Shown one piece after another: positions 34,298 to 44,562 of a stretch of 64,000 bases of DNA; the first letter of the stretch is position 1, and the number at the start of each line of letters is the position of its first letter. The DNA comes from Shimazuella kribbensis DSM 45090. Its GTDB lineage: Bacteria; Bacillota; Bacilli; Thermoactinomycetales; Thermoactinomycetaceae. The notes below the pieces were generated by a model. That model searched no databases. It saw only the letters and a list, made by a program, of their open reading frames with translations, and was not told the DNA's origin. The stretch lies in assembly GCF_000428065.1 (NCBI RefSeq), contig NZ_ATZF01000005.1, positions 186,001-250,000 on the forward strand, given 5' to 3'. Position numbers and translations under genes: made by a program.

Positions 34298-37051
34298 TTA
34301 ACCAGTATTGCGTAGTCCGGCAGCAATTCCATTAATGGTTTGTAACACTTGTTCTAGTAGATGTTCATCTTGTTGTGATGTTTCGTCTTGTCTACGTTCT
34401 TTTAATAAATGAACTTGGATTAAGCTCAGTGGGTCAACATATGGATTTCGTAAAATAATCGATTCTTGGATCACGGGGTTTTGTTCCAGAAGTTCATTTT
34501 GACTGGTTATTGCTAAAATCTGCTGTTTCGTTAAATCAAATTCACGCTGGATGAATGGATGGATTTGCTCTGCATGTTCGGGATCATCGACAAGTGATGT
34601 ATATTGCTGAGCGATGACCATATCGGCTTTGGAAAGAGCCATTTGCAAGTTATTGATTAAGGTCGAAAAGAAGGGCCATTTTTGATACATTTCTTGCAGG
34701 ACAGCTAAGCCTGTTTCATGTGTTGCTAAGTATTTTGCAATTCCTGTTCCAGCGGCATACCATGCAGGAAAAAGATATCTTGTCTGTGTCCAAGAAAATA
34801 CCCATGGGATTGCTCGGAGATCAGAGAACTGACCGCTATTTTTTCGTTTGGTAGGACGAGAGCCGATTTTTAATTCGCCGATTTCAGGTAACGGAGTAGC
34901 CTCATGAAAAAAAGGTATGAAACAAGGCTCGTCAAAAACCAATTGTTGATATTGTTTTAAGGAATGATCAGAGATGATCTCCATTGTTTTGATCCACTCT
35001 GGATTCAGTTCTGTTTGAACTTTGTTCAAAGCGGTGGCAACGGATTGCAAGTAGGTAGAGGTAGCTTGTTCCAGACTGCGTAAGGCGATTGGTTTCATTG
35101 CATATCGAGAAGATAGCACCTCTCCTTGTTCCGTAATTTTTACTCCCCCAAGTACCGTATGTGGTGGATTGGCCATTATGCTTTGATGTAGAGGTCCGCC
35201 TCCTCTTCCTAAGGCACCTCCTCTACCATGAAAGAACTTCACATCGAGCTTGTGCTTTTGTGCAAGTTTCCATAATCGCAATTGAGCACGATATAATTCC
35301 CAATTGGCACTGATCATCCCACCATCTTTGTTACTATCAGAGTACCCTAACGTAATTTCTTGATATGCCCGTCCATTCACCCATCCTGGTTTAAACATGG
35401 GATTTTGAAAGTACTTCTCCATAATTTCTTCTGCACGATGTAAATCGTCGATCGTCTCTAGCAAAGGTACGACATGCAGACGAGAATCATGCTGATGACG
35501 ATATAACCCCACTTCTTTTGCTAATAACACAACTTCTAATAAATCGCTCGTTCCTTGCGTCATGCTGATCAAGTAGTTGGATATACAGTCCTCTCCAAAC
35601 TCCTCTTTTGCTTTGGTCACCAGTTGAAATAATTCGAGCAGCTGCTTTGTTTCGAATGAATATTCCATAAAATGGGAAGTCAAGGGCCTAGGATCAGCAA
35701 GTAAGGCTGTTAATAACTCTATTTTTTTCTCTTCGGATAAGTCACTATAGCCTTTGACGATATGGAGTGTATCTAAAATTTCATCAATTGCTTTTTCATG
35801 TTCACCACTGTGTTGGCGTAAATCGAGTGATAGAAGATGAAATCCAAAGAGTTTCACTTGGTCGATCAAGCTATGAAGTTCCTTATTCGCAATACCTGTT
35901 GGCTGGTGACACTGTAAACTGTCTTGAATCAGTTTTAAATCAGCTATAAAAGCATCGGGATTAAGATAACTACCAGCTTCTCTTCTTGGTGAGCGGGTAT
36001 GTTTTAGTCTAGCTAGCATGTAGGTGCATTTTATACGATAAGGTTCCTCTTGGTTTCGCCAAACTCCTTGAATCAAATCCTCTGCATTTACTTCTGTCTT
36101 GTCCTGCTCAATGGATGCCAATAATTTTTCGGATATTTTTACTCTTTGTGAAGAATGACTGAGATAAGGTAATAGGCTTTCTACTTTTTGTTCATATTTA
36201 CGAATGACCAAATCTCTGTGCATCATAAGTGTTCGCCAAGTTACTGCTGGTGTAACAGAAGGATTGCCGTCTCGATCCCCGCCAATCCACGAACCAAATC
36301 GGAGAAACGAAGGGACATTCCATAGATGTTCAGGGTAATAGTGGGTCAAACAACGTTTAAGTTCTTGATGAACAAGTGGCAGAACATCAAACAAAGTTTG
36401 ATCCATGTAGTATAGACCATTGCTGACTTCATCTAATACCGTAGGTTTTCGCTTGCGCAAAGGGTCAGTCTGCCATAGCGTGCTGATCTCTGAAAACAAG
36501 GTGTGATATAGGTTTTCATATTCCTCGCTGTTTTCCTCTAACTGATCAATCTTCATCAGTTCATTGGCGATTCTTTTATGAATTTGGAGGACACTTCTTC
36601 TTGCTGCCTCGGTAGGGTGTGCAGTAACAATCAATTCCAGTGATAAAAAAGAGAGAATTTGTTCTACTTCTGTTGCAGATACACCTGAACGATGCCATTG
36701 TTCGATCGTATTTTCTATCGAAAATTTCTGGATTTCTCCCTCTTTTGATCGTCGATGATAGCGATTGCGACGCATGCGATGATTTTGTTCAGCGATATTT
36801 ACCAATTGAAAGTATATAGAAAAAGCTCGGATAACATCATAACGCGTAGCAGGATCTAAACGCTCTATTCCTTGTTTACAAGTGGCGAGTAACTCAGGAT
36901 CAAAGGAACTTCTTAATTGTTTGGTCCACTCTCTAATTTGTTCCACATGATAAAAGAGAGATTCTCCGCCTAATTGAGTGAGCACATCACCTAAAATAGT
37001 ACCAAGAAAACGAACATCTCTACGCACGAGTGAATTTTGATTGGTTAACAT
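34298..37051 (-). CDS. ppc: Phosphoenolpyruvate carboxylase
   Basis: Carboxylates PEP to oxaloacetate, an anaplerotic step. 917 residues from ATG 37051, selected because AAAGGGGAG lies directly upstream; a longer frame would overlap the end of gltC. Catalytic His145 in VTAHPTEAARRS, GGDRDGNPSVT, GYSDSNKDGG, the FHGRGGALGRGGGP loop and the C-terminal QNSELL-like QNELLEQNP...RNTG end (mobile C-terminal residues) are all as expected. It lies 31 bp downstream of gltC, same strand, so the two are probably one transcript. B. subtilis has no ppc, so this is a notable metabolic difference. Confidence 0.96.
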   Translation of the reverse strand: MLTNQNSLVRRDVRFLGTILGDVLTQLGGESLFYHVEQIREWTKQLRSSFDPELLATCKQGIERLDPATRYDVIRAFSIYFQLVNIAEQNHRMRRNRYHRRSKEGEIQKFSIENTIEQWHRSGVSATEVEQILSFLSLELIVTAHPTEAARRSVLQIHKRIANELMKIDQLEENSEEYENLYHTLFSEISTLWQTDPLRKRKPTVLDEVSNGLYYMDQTLFDVLPLVHQELKRCLTHYYPEHLWNVPSFLRFGSWIGGDRDGNPSVTPAVTWRTLMMHRDLVIRKYEQKVESLLPYLSHSSQRVKISEKLLASIEQDKTEVNAEDLIQGVWRNQEEPYRIKCTYMLARLKHTRSPRREAGSYLNPDAFIADLKLIQDSLQCHQPTGIANKELHSLIDQVKLFGFHLLSLDLRQHSGEHEKAIDEILDTLHIVKGYSDLSEEKKIELLTALLADPRPLTSHFMEYSFETKQLLELFQLVTKAKEEFGEDCISNYLISMTQGTSDLLEVVLLAKEVGLYRHQHDSRLHVVPLLETIDDLHRAEEIMEKYFQNPMFKPGWVNGRAYQEITLGYSDSNKDGGMISANWELYRAQLRLWKLAQKHKLDVKFFHGRGGALGRGGGPLHQSIMANPPHTVLGGVKITEQGEVLSSRYAMKPIALRSLEQATSTYLQSVATALNKVQTELNPEWIKTMEIISDHSLKQYQQLVFDEPCFIPFFHEATPLPEIGELKIGSRPTKRKNSGQFSDLRAIPWVFSWTQTRYLFPAWYAAGTGIAKYLATHETGLAVLQEMYQKWPFFSTLINNLQMALSKADMVIAQQYTSLVDDPEHAEQIHPFIQREFDLTKQQILAITSQNELLEQNPVIQESIILRNPYVDPLSLIQVHLLKERRQDETSQQDEHLLEQVLQTINGIAAGLRNTG

Positions 37052-37082
37052 GCTGACTCCCCTTTCGTGTTTTAGAGACAAT

Positions 37083-37988
37083 TTAACTATTAAATTCATT
37101 TAAACGTAAGAAGAAACGAGTTACAAAATCATAAAACAATTGCTCAGATGGTGGGAGTTTACGATTTTTTGGAATGATGATTCCGACATTTCGCGTTAAA
37201 TTGGGTTCGTGTATAGGTACTTTCGCTGTTCCTCGCGGTACATTATCGATCAAAGTTACTTCTGGTAGCAGAGTTACACCTAATCCCGTAGCAACCAAGC
37301 CTTTAATTGCATCAATATCTTCCCCTTCAAATGAGATATTAGGAGAAAATCCAATTTGGGTACAGGCATGGATGACAATATCTCGCAAGATAAAACCAGT
37401 AGGAAATAAAACAAAAGAATCGTCACGTAAATCGTTTAAATAGATGGATTGTTCAGATGACAAAGGGTGATGGATAGGTACCAAGGCTACAATCTTTTCC
37501 AGAAATAGAATACGGCCTTCTATTTGTTTTTCATTGATTGGTATGGGACCTAGCAAAGCTAGGTCGATTTCTCCTTTTTTTACAGCATCAATCAGTTGCA
37601 GATAACTTCCTTGTCGAAGTTGAAATCCGATATGAGGATACTGATCACGAAAAGCAGAAATGACTGTTGGCAAAGTATGGGCTGCTAGACTACTCGGAAA
37701 ACCAACCCGAATCGTACCTCTTTCGGGATCGAGAAATTCATCCATTTCTTGCTTTGCATTAGAAATAGCTCGTACAGCAGCTTTTGCATGATGTAAAAAA
37801 ATCTTTCCTATTGGTGTAATTCTTATATTTCTACCCTCACGGATAAATAGTTGAACACCAAGTTCTGCTTCTAAGTTGGCGATTTGCCTGCTGACTGCAG
37901 ATTGCGCTACATGCAAAGATAATGCAGCTTCGGTCATATGTTCGCGTTCGGCTACTTCGATAAAATATTGAATTTGCCTTAACTCCAT
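37083..37988 (-). CDS. gltC: LysR-type regulator GltC, activator of gltAB
   Basis: 301 residues, very like B. subtilis GltC throughout: MELRQIQYFIEVAEREHMTE, HVAQSAVSRQIANLEAELGV and DLALLGPIP, EGEDIDAIKGLVATGLGVTLLP. The N-terminal winged helix binds T-N11-A sites; the C-terminal domain senses 2-oxoglutarate (activating) and glutamate (inhibiting) in the known protein. It is divergent from gltAB with a matching dyad at 38015-38029 between them, as in Bacillus, and continues into ppc. Confidence 0.93.
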   Translation of the reverse strand: MELRQIQYFIEVAEREHMTEAALSLHVAQSAVSRQIANLEAELGVQLFIREGRNIRITPIGKIFLHHAKAAVRAISNAKQEMDEFLDPERGTIRVGFPSSLAAHTLPTVISAFRDQYPHIGFQLRQGSYLQLIDAVKKGEIDLALLGPIPINEKQIEGRILFLEKIVALVPIHHPLSSEQSIYLNDLRDDSFVLFPTGFILRDIVIHACTQIGFSPNISFEGEDIDAIKGLVATGLGVTLLPEVTLIDNVPRGTAKVPIHEPNLTRNVGIIIPKNRKLPPSEQLFYDFVTRFFLRLNEFNS

Positions 37989-38014
37989 ACTAAAACCTCT
38001 TTCTCATCAAATCC

Positions 38015-38029
38015 ATCTCATTTTGAGAT
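38015..38029. promoter_or_regulatory. GltC-type operator in the gltC-gltA intergenic region
   Basis: ATCTC-ATTTT-GAGAT is a perfect dyad with the T-N11-A layout of LysR sites, at the place where GltC box I lies in Bacillus. The weaker ATCTTAAAT at 38037-38045 may be a second box. Confidence 0.85.
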
Positions 38030-38050
38030 TATTTCTATCTTAAATATATA

Positions 38051-38079
38051 TTGTTCGCATCGGTTTGAAAATATAAGAT
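38051..38079 (+). promoter_or_regulatory. Candidate gltA promoter
   Basis: TTGTTC (38051-38056), 17-base spacer, TAAGAT (38074-38079). A weak -10, as expected for a promoter that needs GltC activation from the dyad just upstream. Confidence 0.5.
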
Positions 38080-38152
38080 AAGTATAAAATTTAAAGAAAA
38101 TAATTCTAATTTGAGATAATCGGCAACTTCTAAGATAAAGGAGAGAGAGTTA

Positions 38153-41100
38153 GTGACGCTATCACATTATCCTCAAAAGCAGGGTCTCTATGATCCGCAA
38201 AATGAACATGATGCATGTGGAGTAGGTTTTATTGCTCATTTAAAAGGTAATCCGACACATGAAATAGTGAAACAAGGGATCCATATGTTGACGCAACTGC
38301 ATCACCGTGGCGGTGAGAACAATGGAACAGGTGATGGAGCAGGAATGATGTTGCAAATTCCGCATCTTTTTTTTCAACAATGCTTTCCTTCTTTACCAGC
38401 AGAAGGTCACTATGGAGTGGGGATGATTTTTTTTCCAAAAGACCCAGTAGAACGAACGGAATGGGAAGGTTTACTCACTGCTTTGATTGAGCAAGAAGGA
38501 CAGCGGCTTATCGGATGGCGTACTGTTCCTACTGATGATGCTGCGCTAACAAGTGTGGCAAAAGAGACAGCTCCTGTCATTCGTCAAATAATCATAGGAC
38601 GATCGGATGGGATGGATACACAAGCTTTTGAAAGAAAATTGTATGTAATTCGCAAGCAGTTTGAAAAACATGCAGAAGACAAAGTTTATATTGTTAGTTT
38701 ATCGAGTAAAACCATTGTATACAAAGGACTACTTACAGCATTTCAGTTAGGTTCTTTTTACTTAGATTTACAAGATGAAAGTTTTGCATCTGCATTCTCC
38801 ATGGTGCATAACCGATTTAGCACCAATACATTCCCTAGTTGGAAGCGTTCTCATCCTTATCGTTATCTTTTACACAATGGGGAGATTAACACATTGCGCG
38901 GGAATGTGAACAGCATGTTCGCTCGGGAGAAAGCATTTGCTTCGCAATTATTTGGTGAAGATTTAGAAAAAATTTTACCCGTGTTAGACATGGATGGGAC
39001 TGACTCTGCCATCTTGGATAACTGTTTTGAATTTCTTGTTTTATCTGGTCGATCTCCTACACATGCTGCGATGATGATGATTCCTGAGGCATGGGAAAAA
39101 AATGAAGATATCGTTGATCCTGTTCGTGCTTTTTATGAATATCATACAAGTGTTATGGAACCATGGGATGGCCCAACAGCGATTGCTTTTACAGATGGTA
39201 GCCAGATAGGGGCTATTTTAGATCGCAATGGGTTGCGGCCAGGGAGATATTGTGTGACAAAAGATGATTATATTGTTTTCTCTTCCGAAGTTGGTGTTAT
39301 CAATATTCCTCAAGAAAATATTCGTTATAAAAAACGATTGCAAGCTGGGCAAACATTGTTGGTAGATCTGAAAGAGGGAAGAATTGTTGGAAACGAAGAG
39401 ATAAAGGAACAAGTGGCAAATCAGCACCCTTATCGTAAATGGCTGGATCAAAATATGATACCTATAGAAGATATCCCAGCACGTCAAGTATTACCTGAAT
39501 GGAACGCAGATGAACTATTTGTCATGCAAAAAATGAATGGTTATACATGGGAAGAGCTGCACAAAAATTTGCTTTTGATGGTTACAGAAGGGAAAGATCC
39601 CATTGGTTCGATGGGAAGTGATACTCCTTTAGCAGTATTATCTGATCGGCCTCAACTTCTCTATAACTATTTTAAGCAGTCGTTTGCGCAAGTGACTAAT
39701 CCTCCTATTGATGCGATTCGAGAAGCTTCTGTCACATCTACAACTTCCTTACTAGGCTCAGAAGGGAATTTACTGGAACCTCATTCACGGGATTGCCAGA
39801 AAATTCGATTACAGACACCCATTTTATCAGATGTACAAATGGCTCAAATTCGTAATCAATCTTTTTCGGCTTTTCAAACGGAAACGATACCTATGCTTTT
39901 TTCTGTATCTGAACAAGATTTAGAATCCGCAATGAATCAGTTGTTTTCATTTGCTGATAATGCAATAGAAGCAGGTAAAACGTTATTGATTCTCTCGGAT
40001 CGCAAGATGGATGAAATGTTAGCTCCGATTCCAGCGTTATTGGCTGTTAGTGGTTTGCATCACTATTTGGTGCGAACGGGAAAAAGAACAAAAGTAAGTA
40101 TCATCGTGGAAACATCAGAAGCTAGAGATGTCCATCAGTTATCGATGCTTATCAGTTATGGGGTAGATGCGATCAATCCCTATCTTGTATTTGCTACATT
40201 AGATCAAGCTATAACAGACGGGAAGATTCAAGGTATGGTGTTGCCAGAGGCTATCCATCGTTATGTTCAAACAGCAACGGAAGGAATCGTAAAGGTAATG
40301 TCCAAGATGGGCATTTCCACTATACGTAGTTATCGCGGTGCTCAAATCTTTGAAGCTATTGGTATCGATGAGCAAGTGATCGACCGATATTTTACCCGGA
40401 CACCCTCTCAATTAGGTGGAGTCAATCTTGAAGTTATTGCAAAAGAAACGATCCTGCGTCATCAACAGGCATATGAATCTTTAGCATTTCCATCCAGAGA
40501 TTTAGAAGCAGGTAGTGATTTTCAGTGGAGGAGAACTGGGGAGGCACATGCATTTGCTCCGCAAACGATACACACTTTGCAGCAAGCATGCCGAAAGAAT
40601 GACTATTCCTTGTTTAAAAAATATACAGAGATGGCAAATAAGGAACAGCTTATCTTTTTGCGTCATCTGTTGGATTTTCAATCCACTTTACCTGCTGTAC
40701 CGTTAGAAGAAGTGGAGTCAGTTGAATCCATTGTGCAGCGTTTCAAAACAGGTGCAATGTCTTTTGGTGCTTTGAGCGAAGAAGCACATGAAACACTAGC
40801 AATAGCTATGAATCGACTTGGTGGAAAAAGCAATAGCGGAGAAGGTGGAGAAAACCCATCACGTCATACAACGGATGAAAATGGCGATTCTCGCTCTAGT
40901 GCCATCAAGCAAGTCGCATCTGGCAGATTTGGGGTTACTAGTGATTACTTGGTACATGCCAAAGAGATCCAAATTAAGATGGCGCAAGGGGCAAAACCAG
41001 GGGAAGGCGGGCAGTTACCAGGCTCCAAAGTATATCCTTGGATTGCCAAAGTAAGAAATTCTACTCCTGGTGTAGGGCTTATCTCTCCTCCTCCACATCA

Positions 41101-42658
41101 TGACATTTATTCGATTGAAGATTTAGGGGAGTTAATCTATGACTTGAAAAATGCAAATCGTCATGCGCGTATCAGTGTGAAATTAGTAGCAAAAGCGGGT
41201 GTAGGTACAATAGCAGCAGGCGTGGCAAAAGCGTTAGCGGATGTGATTGTAATCAGTGGACATGATGGCGGTACGGGTGCTTCTCCCAAGACGAGTATGA
41301 AACATGCCGGGCTTCCTTGGGAGCTGGGTCTTGCAGAAACCCATCAAACTCTACTGTTGAATAATCTTCGTGATCAAGTGATTTTAGAAACAGATGGAAA
41401 GCTAATGACCGGCCGAGATGTTGTTATTGCAGCGCTTTTGGGAGCGGAAGAATTCGGATTTTCCACTGCGCCACTTGTCGTATTAGGCTGTATCATGATG
41501 CGCGCTTGTCATTTGGATACATGTCCAGTGGGTATTGCGACGCAAAATCCTGACTTGCGTGACCGTTTTTCTGGGGATCCAGATCATGTGGTGCATTTCA
41601 TGCATTTTATTGCACAAGAAGTGAGAGAAATCATGGCTTCACTTGGATTTCGGACGTTGAATGAAATGGTTGGTAGAGTGGATGTATTGACAAAAAGTGA
41701 TCGAGCTTTGCAGCATTGGAAAGCAAGTCATCTGGATTTATCCACGCTTTTCTACCTTCCTGATACAGATGCAGTAGTGGGAGAATATGGCCAAAAAGGG
41801 AGAGATCATCAACTAGAACAGACAATGGATGTAACGACGCTTCTTCCATTGAGTCACCATACTTTGCAAGAGGCTCAATCCGTGCATGCGGTGCTCCCTA
41901 TCACCAATACCAATCGAGTGGCAGGAAGTATAGCTGGCAGTGAAGTGACGAAAAAGTATGGGATAAAAGGATTACCAGATCATACGATTCGATTCCATTT
42001 TCATGGATCAGCCGGTGTTAGTTTTGGGGCCTTTGTACCAAAAGGAATGACCTTGTCTCTTGAAGGAGATGTCAATGATTATATTGGAAAAGGTTTATCT
42101 GGTGGGAAAGTGATTGTATATCCGTCTAGACAAGCTACATTTTCGTCATTTGAGAACGTAATTGCAGGGAATGCAGCTTTTTATGGTGCTACTTCAGGAG
42201 AAGCCTATATCAGTGGAATTGCAGGAGAGAGATTTGCAGTACGCAACAGTGGTGTACATGCAGTAGTGGAGGGAGTAGGAGACCATGGCTGTGAGTATAT
42301 GACTGGAGGGCGAGTAGTCATTCTTGGATCGATTGGGAAAAACTTTGCCGCAGGTATGTCTGGTGGCATTGCTTATACCTTTACAGATGATAAAGAAAAA
42401 TTTGGACAGAAGTGTAATCAAGATATGATTTTACTAGAAAGTGTATTAACGGACAAAGAACAAGCACAAGTCCAACAAATGATCCAAAAACATGTGCAAT
42501 ATACAAATAGCGAGTATGGTAAGTATATGTTGCATCATTGGGAATCCATGTGTGAGCAGTTAGTTCGTGTCATACCGAAAGAATATAAACAAATCATGGA
42601 ACTGCAAGAGGAACAAACAGAGGAAACGCTTATTCCGCAGGCTTCATCGTTCAACTAA
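38153..42658 (+). CDS. gltA: Glutamate synthase (NADPH) large subunit
   Basis: 1501 residues, normal for the alpha subunit. The N-terminal amidotransferase starts after a 21-residue propeptide with nucleophile Cys22 (HDACGVGF). The synthase domain binds FMN and 2-oxoglutarate (SGEGGENPSRH, GAKPGEGGQLPGSKV, ISGHDGGTGASP), and the 3Fe-4S cysteines are C1113, C1119 and C1124 (CIMMRACHLDTCPVG). The C-terminal GXGXG beta-helix follows. It converts glutamine plus 2-oxoglutarate to two glutamates. GTG start behind AAAGGAGAG. The operon continues into gltB 15 bp on. Confidence 0.97.
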   Translation: MTLSHYPQKQGLYDPQNEHDACGVGFIAHLKGNPTHEIVKQGIHMLTQLHHRGGENNGTGDGAGMMLQIPHLFFQQCFPSLPAEGHYGVGMIFFPKDPVERTEWEGLLTALIEQEGQRLIGWRTVPTDDAALTSVAKETAPVIRQIIIGRSDGMDTQAFERKLYVIRKQFEKHAEDKVYIVSLSSKTIVYKGLLTAFQLGSFYLDLQDESFASAFSMVHNRFSTNTFPSWKRSHPYRYLLHNGEINTLRGNVNSMFAREKAFASQLFGEDLEKILPVLDMDGTDSAILDNCFEFLVLSGRSPTHAAMMMIPEAWEKNEDIVDPVRAFYEYHTSVMEPWDGPTAIAFTDGSQIGAILDRNGLRPGRYCVTKDDYIVFSSEVGVINIPQENIRYKKRLQAGQTLLVDLKEGRIVGNEEIKEQVANQHPYRKWLDQNMIPIEDIPARQVLPEWNADELFVMQKMNGYTWEELHKNLLLMVTEGKDPIGSMGSDTPLAVLSDRPQLLYNYFKQSFAQVTNPPIDAIREASVTSTTSLLGSEGNLLEPHSRDCQKIRLQTPILSDVQMAQIRNQSFSAFQTETIPMLFSVSEQDLESAMNQLFSFADNAIEAGKTLLILSDRKMDEMLAPIPALLAVSGLHHYLVRTGKRTKVSIIVETSEARDVHQLSMLISYGVDAINPYLVFATLDQAITDGKIQGMVLPEAIHRYVQTATEGIVKVMSKMGISTIRSYRGAQIFEAIGIDEQVIDRYFTRTPSQLGGVNLEVIAKETILRHQQAYESLAFPSRDLEAGSDFQWRRTGEAHAFAPQTIHTLQQACRKNDYSLFKKYTEMANKEQLIFLRHLLDFQSTLPAVPLEEVESVESIVQRFKTGAMSFGALSEEAHETLAIAMNRLGGKSNSGEGGENPSRHTTDENGDSRSSAIKQVASGRFGVTSDYLVHAKEIQIKMAQGAKPGEGGQLPGSKVYPWIAKVRNSTPGVGLISPPPHHDIYSIEDLGELIYDLKNANRHARISVKLVAKAGVGTIAAGVAKALADVIVISGHDGGTGASPKTSMKHAGLPWELGLAETHQTLLLNNLRDQVILETDGKLMTGRDVVIAALLGAEEFGFSTAPLVVLGCIMMRACHLDTCPVGIATQNPDLRDRFSGDPDHVVHFMHFIAQEVREIMASLGFRTLNEMVGRVDVLTKSDRALQHWKASHLDLSTLFYLPDTDAVVGEYGQKGRDHQLEQTMDVTTLLPLSHHTLQEAQSVHAVLPITNTNRVAGSIAGSEVTKKYGIKGLPDHTIRFHFHGSAGVSFGAFVPKGMTLSLEGDVNDYIGKGLSGGKVIVYPSRQATFSSFENVIAGNAAFYGATSGEAYISGIAGERFAVRNSGVHAVVEGVGDHGCEYMTGGRVVILGSIGKNFAAGMSGGIAYTFTDDKEKFGQKCNQDMILLESVLTDKEQAQVQQMIQKHVQYTNSEYGKYMLHHWESMCEQLVRVIPKEYKQIMELQEEQTEETLIPQASSFN

Positions 42659-42673
42659 GAGGAGGGGAGAAAT

Positions 42674-44128
42674 ATGTTAACAGTAAGAAGAGAAAATCCT
42701 AAATCCATTGATCCGCTCAAAAGACAACAAAATTGGGGGGAGTATTCTCTCCCCTTCTCCTCGGAGAAGCTTCAAACGCAAGGTTCCCGTTGTATGGATT
42801 GTGGAACACCGTTTTGTTCAACTGGGGCATTTGTGAATGGCAATTATGGTTGTCCATTGTTTAATCATATTCCAGAATGGAATGAACTAGTAGCAAAAGG
42901 AAACTGGAAAGAGGCCTTACATCGTTTGATGATGACCAATAATTTCCCGGAGTTTACTGGACGAGTTTGCCCTGCGCCATGTGAAGGTTCTTGTACGGTT
43001 GCCCTGCATGATTCTGCCGTTGCGATCAAAAGTATAGAACAAGCAATTATTGATAAAGGCTTTGAAGGAGGATGGATCATAGCACAACCGCCTAAGCAAC
43101 GGACTGGTAAAAAAGTAGCCATCATAGGGTCTGGTCCTGCTGGATTGGCAGCTGCAGATCAACTCAATAAGGCAGGTCATTTGGTGACCGTGTTTGAAAA
43201 AGCAGATCGGATTGGCGGACTATTGATGTATGGGATTCCCAATATGAAATTAGAAAAACATTTGATTGAGCGTCGTGTAGATTTGTTAACTCAAGAAGGA
43301 GTTTCGTTTTTGACGAATACGGCATTGGGTACAGATGTTACTTTGCATGAACTCCAATCGGAATTTGATGCAGTCATTCTTTGTACAGGAGCACAGGAGC
43401 CGAGAAAATTGGAGGTAGAAGGTGCTGCTTCTTTAGGGGTATATGTTGCGATGGACTATTTGACGCAATCAACCAAACATATGTTAAACACAAAGGAACC
43501 TCTGTCGATATCTGCCAAAGAGAAAGAAGTGATTGTCATTGGTGGAGGAGATACGGGTGCAGACTGTATTGCTACAGCGCTAAGGCAGGGATGTAAAAGT
43601 GTCGTGCAATTTGGAAAGCATCCACAACTTCCACAGGGCAGAGCGGAAGATAACCCTTGGCCAGAGTTTCCCTATGTTTTCACATTAGACTACGCATATG
43701 AAGAAGCAACAGCTAAATTTAAAGAAGATCCGCGTCAATATTCGGTAGTTACAAAGAAAATTGTCAGTGATCAGCAAGGACAAGTGAAAGAAGTGCATAC
43801 GATTCAAGCACATGTGATCAAAAAAAGGACTGGGGAAGTGTATGTACAAGAACTAGCCGGAACGGAAAAAGTATGGCCAGCAGATCTCATCTTTGTAGCG
43901 ATTGGTTTTGCAGGAGCAGATGAACAATGGATGGATCAACTGGGTTTAGCTCATCATAATAAACTTGTTCAAGCGGAGTATGGAGCATATACGACAAATA
44001 TTGATGGTGTATTTGCTGCTGGAGATATGAGAAGAGGGCAAAGTCTTATTGTCTGGGCGATCCATGAAGGTCGAGAAGTTGCACGGGAGTGCGATCAATA
44101 TTTGATGGAAACTACTCAGTTGCCTTAA
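42674..44128 (+). CDS. gltB: Glutamate synthase small subunit
   Basis: 484 residues. Delivers electrons from NADPH through FAD and iron-sulfur clusters to GltA. N-terminal Cys clusters [14 protein letters not shown] and CPAPCEGSC hold the 4Fe-4S centres; [10 protein letters not shown] is the FAD site, GGGDTGADC the NADPH site, and [14 protein letters not shown] the C-terminal FAD motif. GGAGGGGAG lies before the ATG. A mobile element begins five bases after its stop codon. Confidence 0.96.
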   Translation: MLTVRRENPKSIDPLKRQQNWGEYSLPFSSEKLQTQGSRCMDCGTPFCSTGAFVNGNYGCPLFNHIPEWNELVAKGNWKEALHRLMMTNNFPEFTGRVCPAPCEGSCTVALHDSAVAIKSIEQAIIDKGFEGGWIIAQPPKQRTGKKVAIIGSGPAGLAAADQLNKAGHLVTVFEKADRIGGLLMYGIPNMKLEKHLIERRVDLLTQEGVSFLTNTALGTDVTLHELQSEFDAVILCTGAQEPRKLEVEGAASLGVYVAMDYLTQSTKHMLNTKEPLSISAKEKEVIVIGGGDTGADCIATALRQGCKSVVQFGKHPQLPQGRAEDNPWPEFPYVFTLDYAYEEATAKFKEDPRQYSVVTKKIVSDQQGQVKEVHTIQAHVIKKRTGEVYVQELAGTEKVWPADLIFVAIGFAGADEQWMDQLGLAHHNKLVQAEYGAYTTNIDGVFAAGDMRRGQSLIVWAIHEGREVARECDQYLMETTQLP

Positions 44129-44132
44129 GTTA

Positions 44133-44523
44133 TTGACACTCCCACGGCTTTAGCCGTGGGATTCTTGAGTCGTTAGCGTCCGCAATCCGTTTCCGTTTGG
44201 AACAACACTCAAGTTCAGGGGTGTGCCATCACCCCATCCCATTCAGTTAGAAGTGTACCCGCATGGGCGGAACACCTGTTACCAGTGTTCTAGTTCTCTT
44301 CTTGCCTCTAATGGTTTTACTCGGCGGGAGACGTATCCATTTGCCGCCGAAACCCGATACCATTACATTTCCAAAGAACAAACCTACTACCAGTAGGATG
44401 ATCACCGATCATGTGTTCTAATATACAGAATATTCGTTTCTCTTGCAACTCCTCTTTAGGGTTTCTAGCAACATCGTCTTTCATCCCACGATTCAAACCG
44501 TGGGATTTCAGTCGACAATTGCT
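44133..44523 (-). mobile_element. tnpB-less IS605-like element with probable omega RNA
   Basis: 391 bp in minus orientation. Its right end (44133-44160, CCCACGGC hairpin then AGTGTCAA) and left end (44486-44523, CCCACGGTTT...ATCGTGGGATGAAAG) match the ends of the tnpB element at 26630-28011. The interior carries no ORF but is GC-rich and rich in local hairpins (GGTGTTCCGCCCATGCGGG, GGGGTGATGGCACACCCC), as in the 3' noncoding RNA of tnpB elements. The left flank on that strand is TTAC. It inserted directly after gltB. Confidence 0.75.
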
Positions 44524-44527
44524 GTAA

Positions 44528-44562
44528 GAAAAAGCTCATATCATGGAGATATGGGCTTTTTC
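44528..44562. terminator. Terminator overlapping the PAP2 gene end
   Basis: AAAAAGCTCATATC pairs with GATATGGGCTTTTT around a five-base loop; the stop of the PAP2 gene lies inside it. Usable in both directions, so it may also stop gltAB read-through. Confidence 0.75.
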
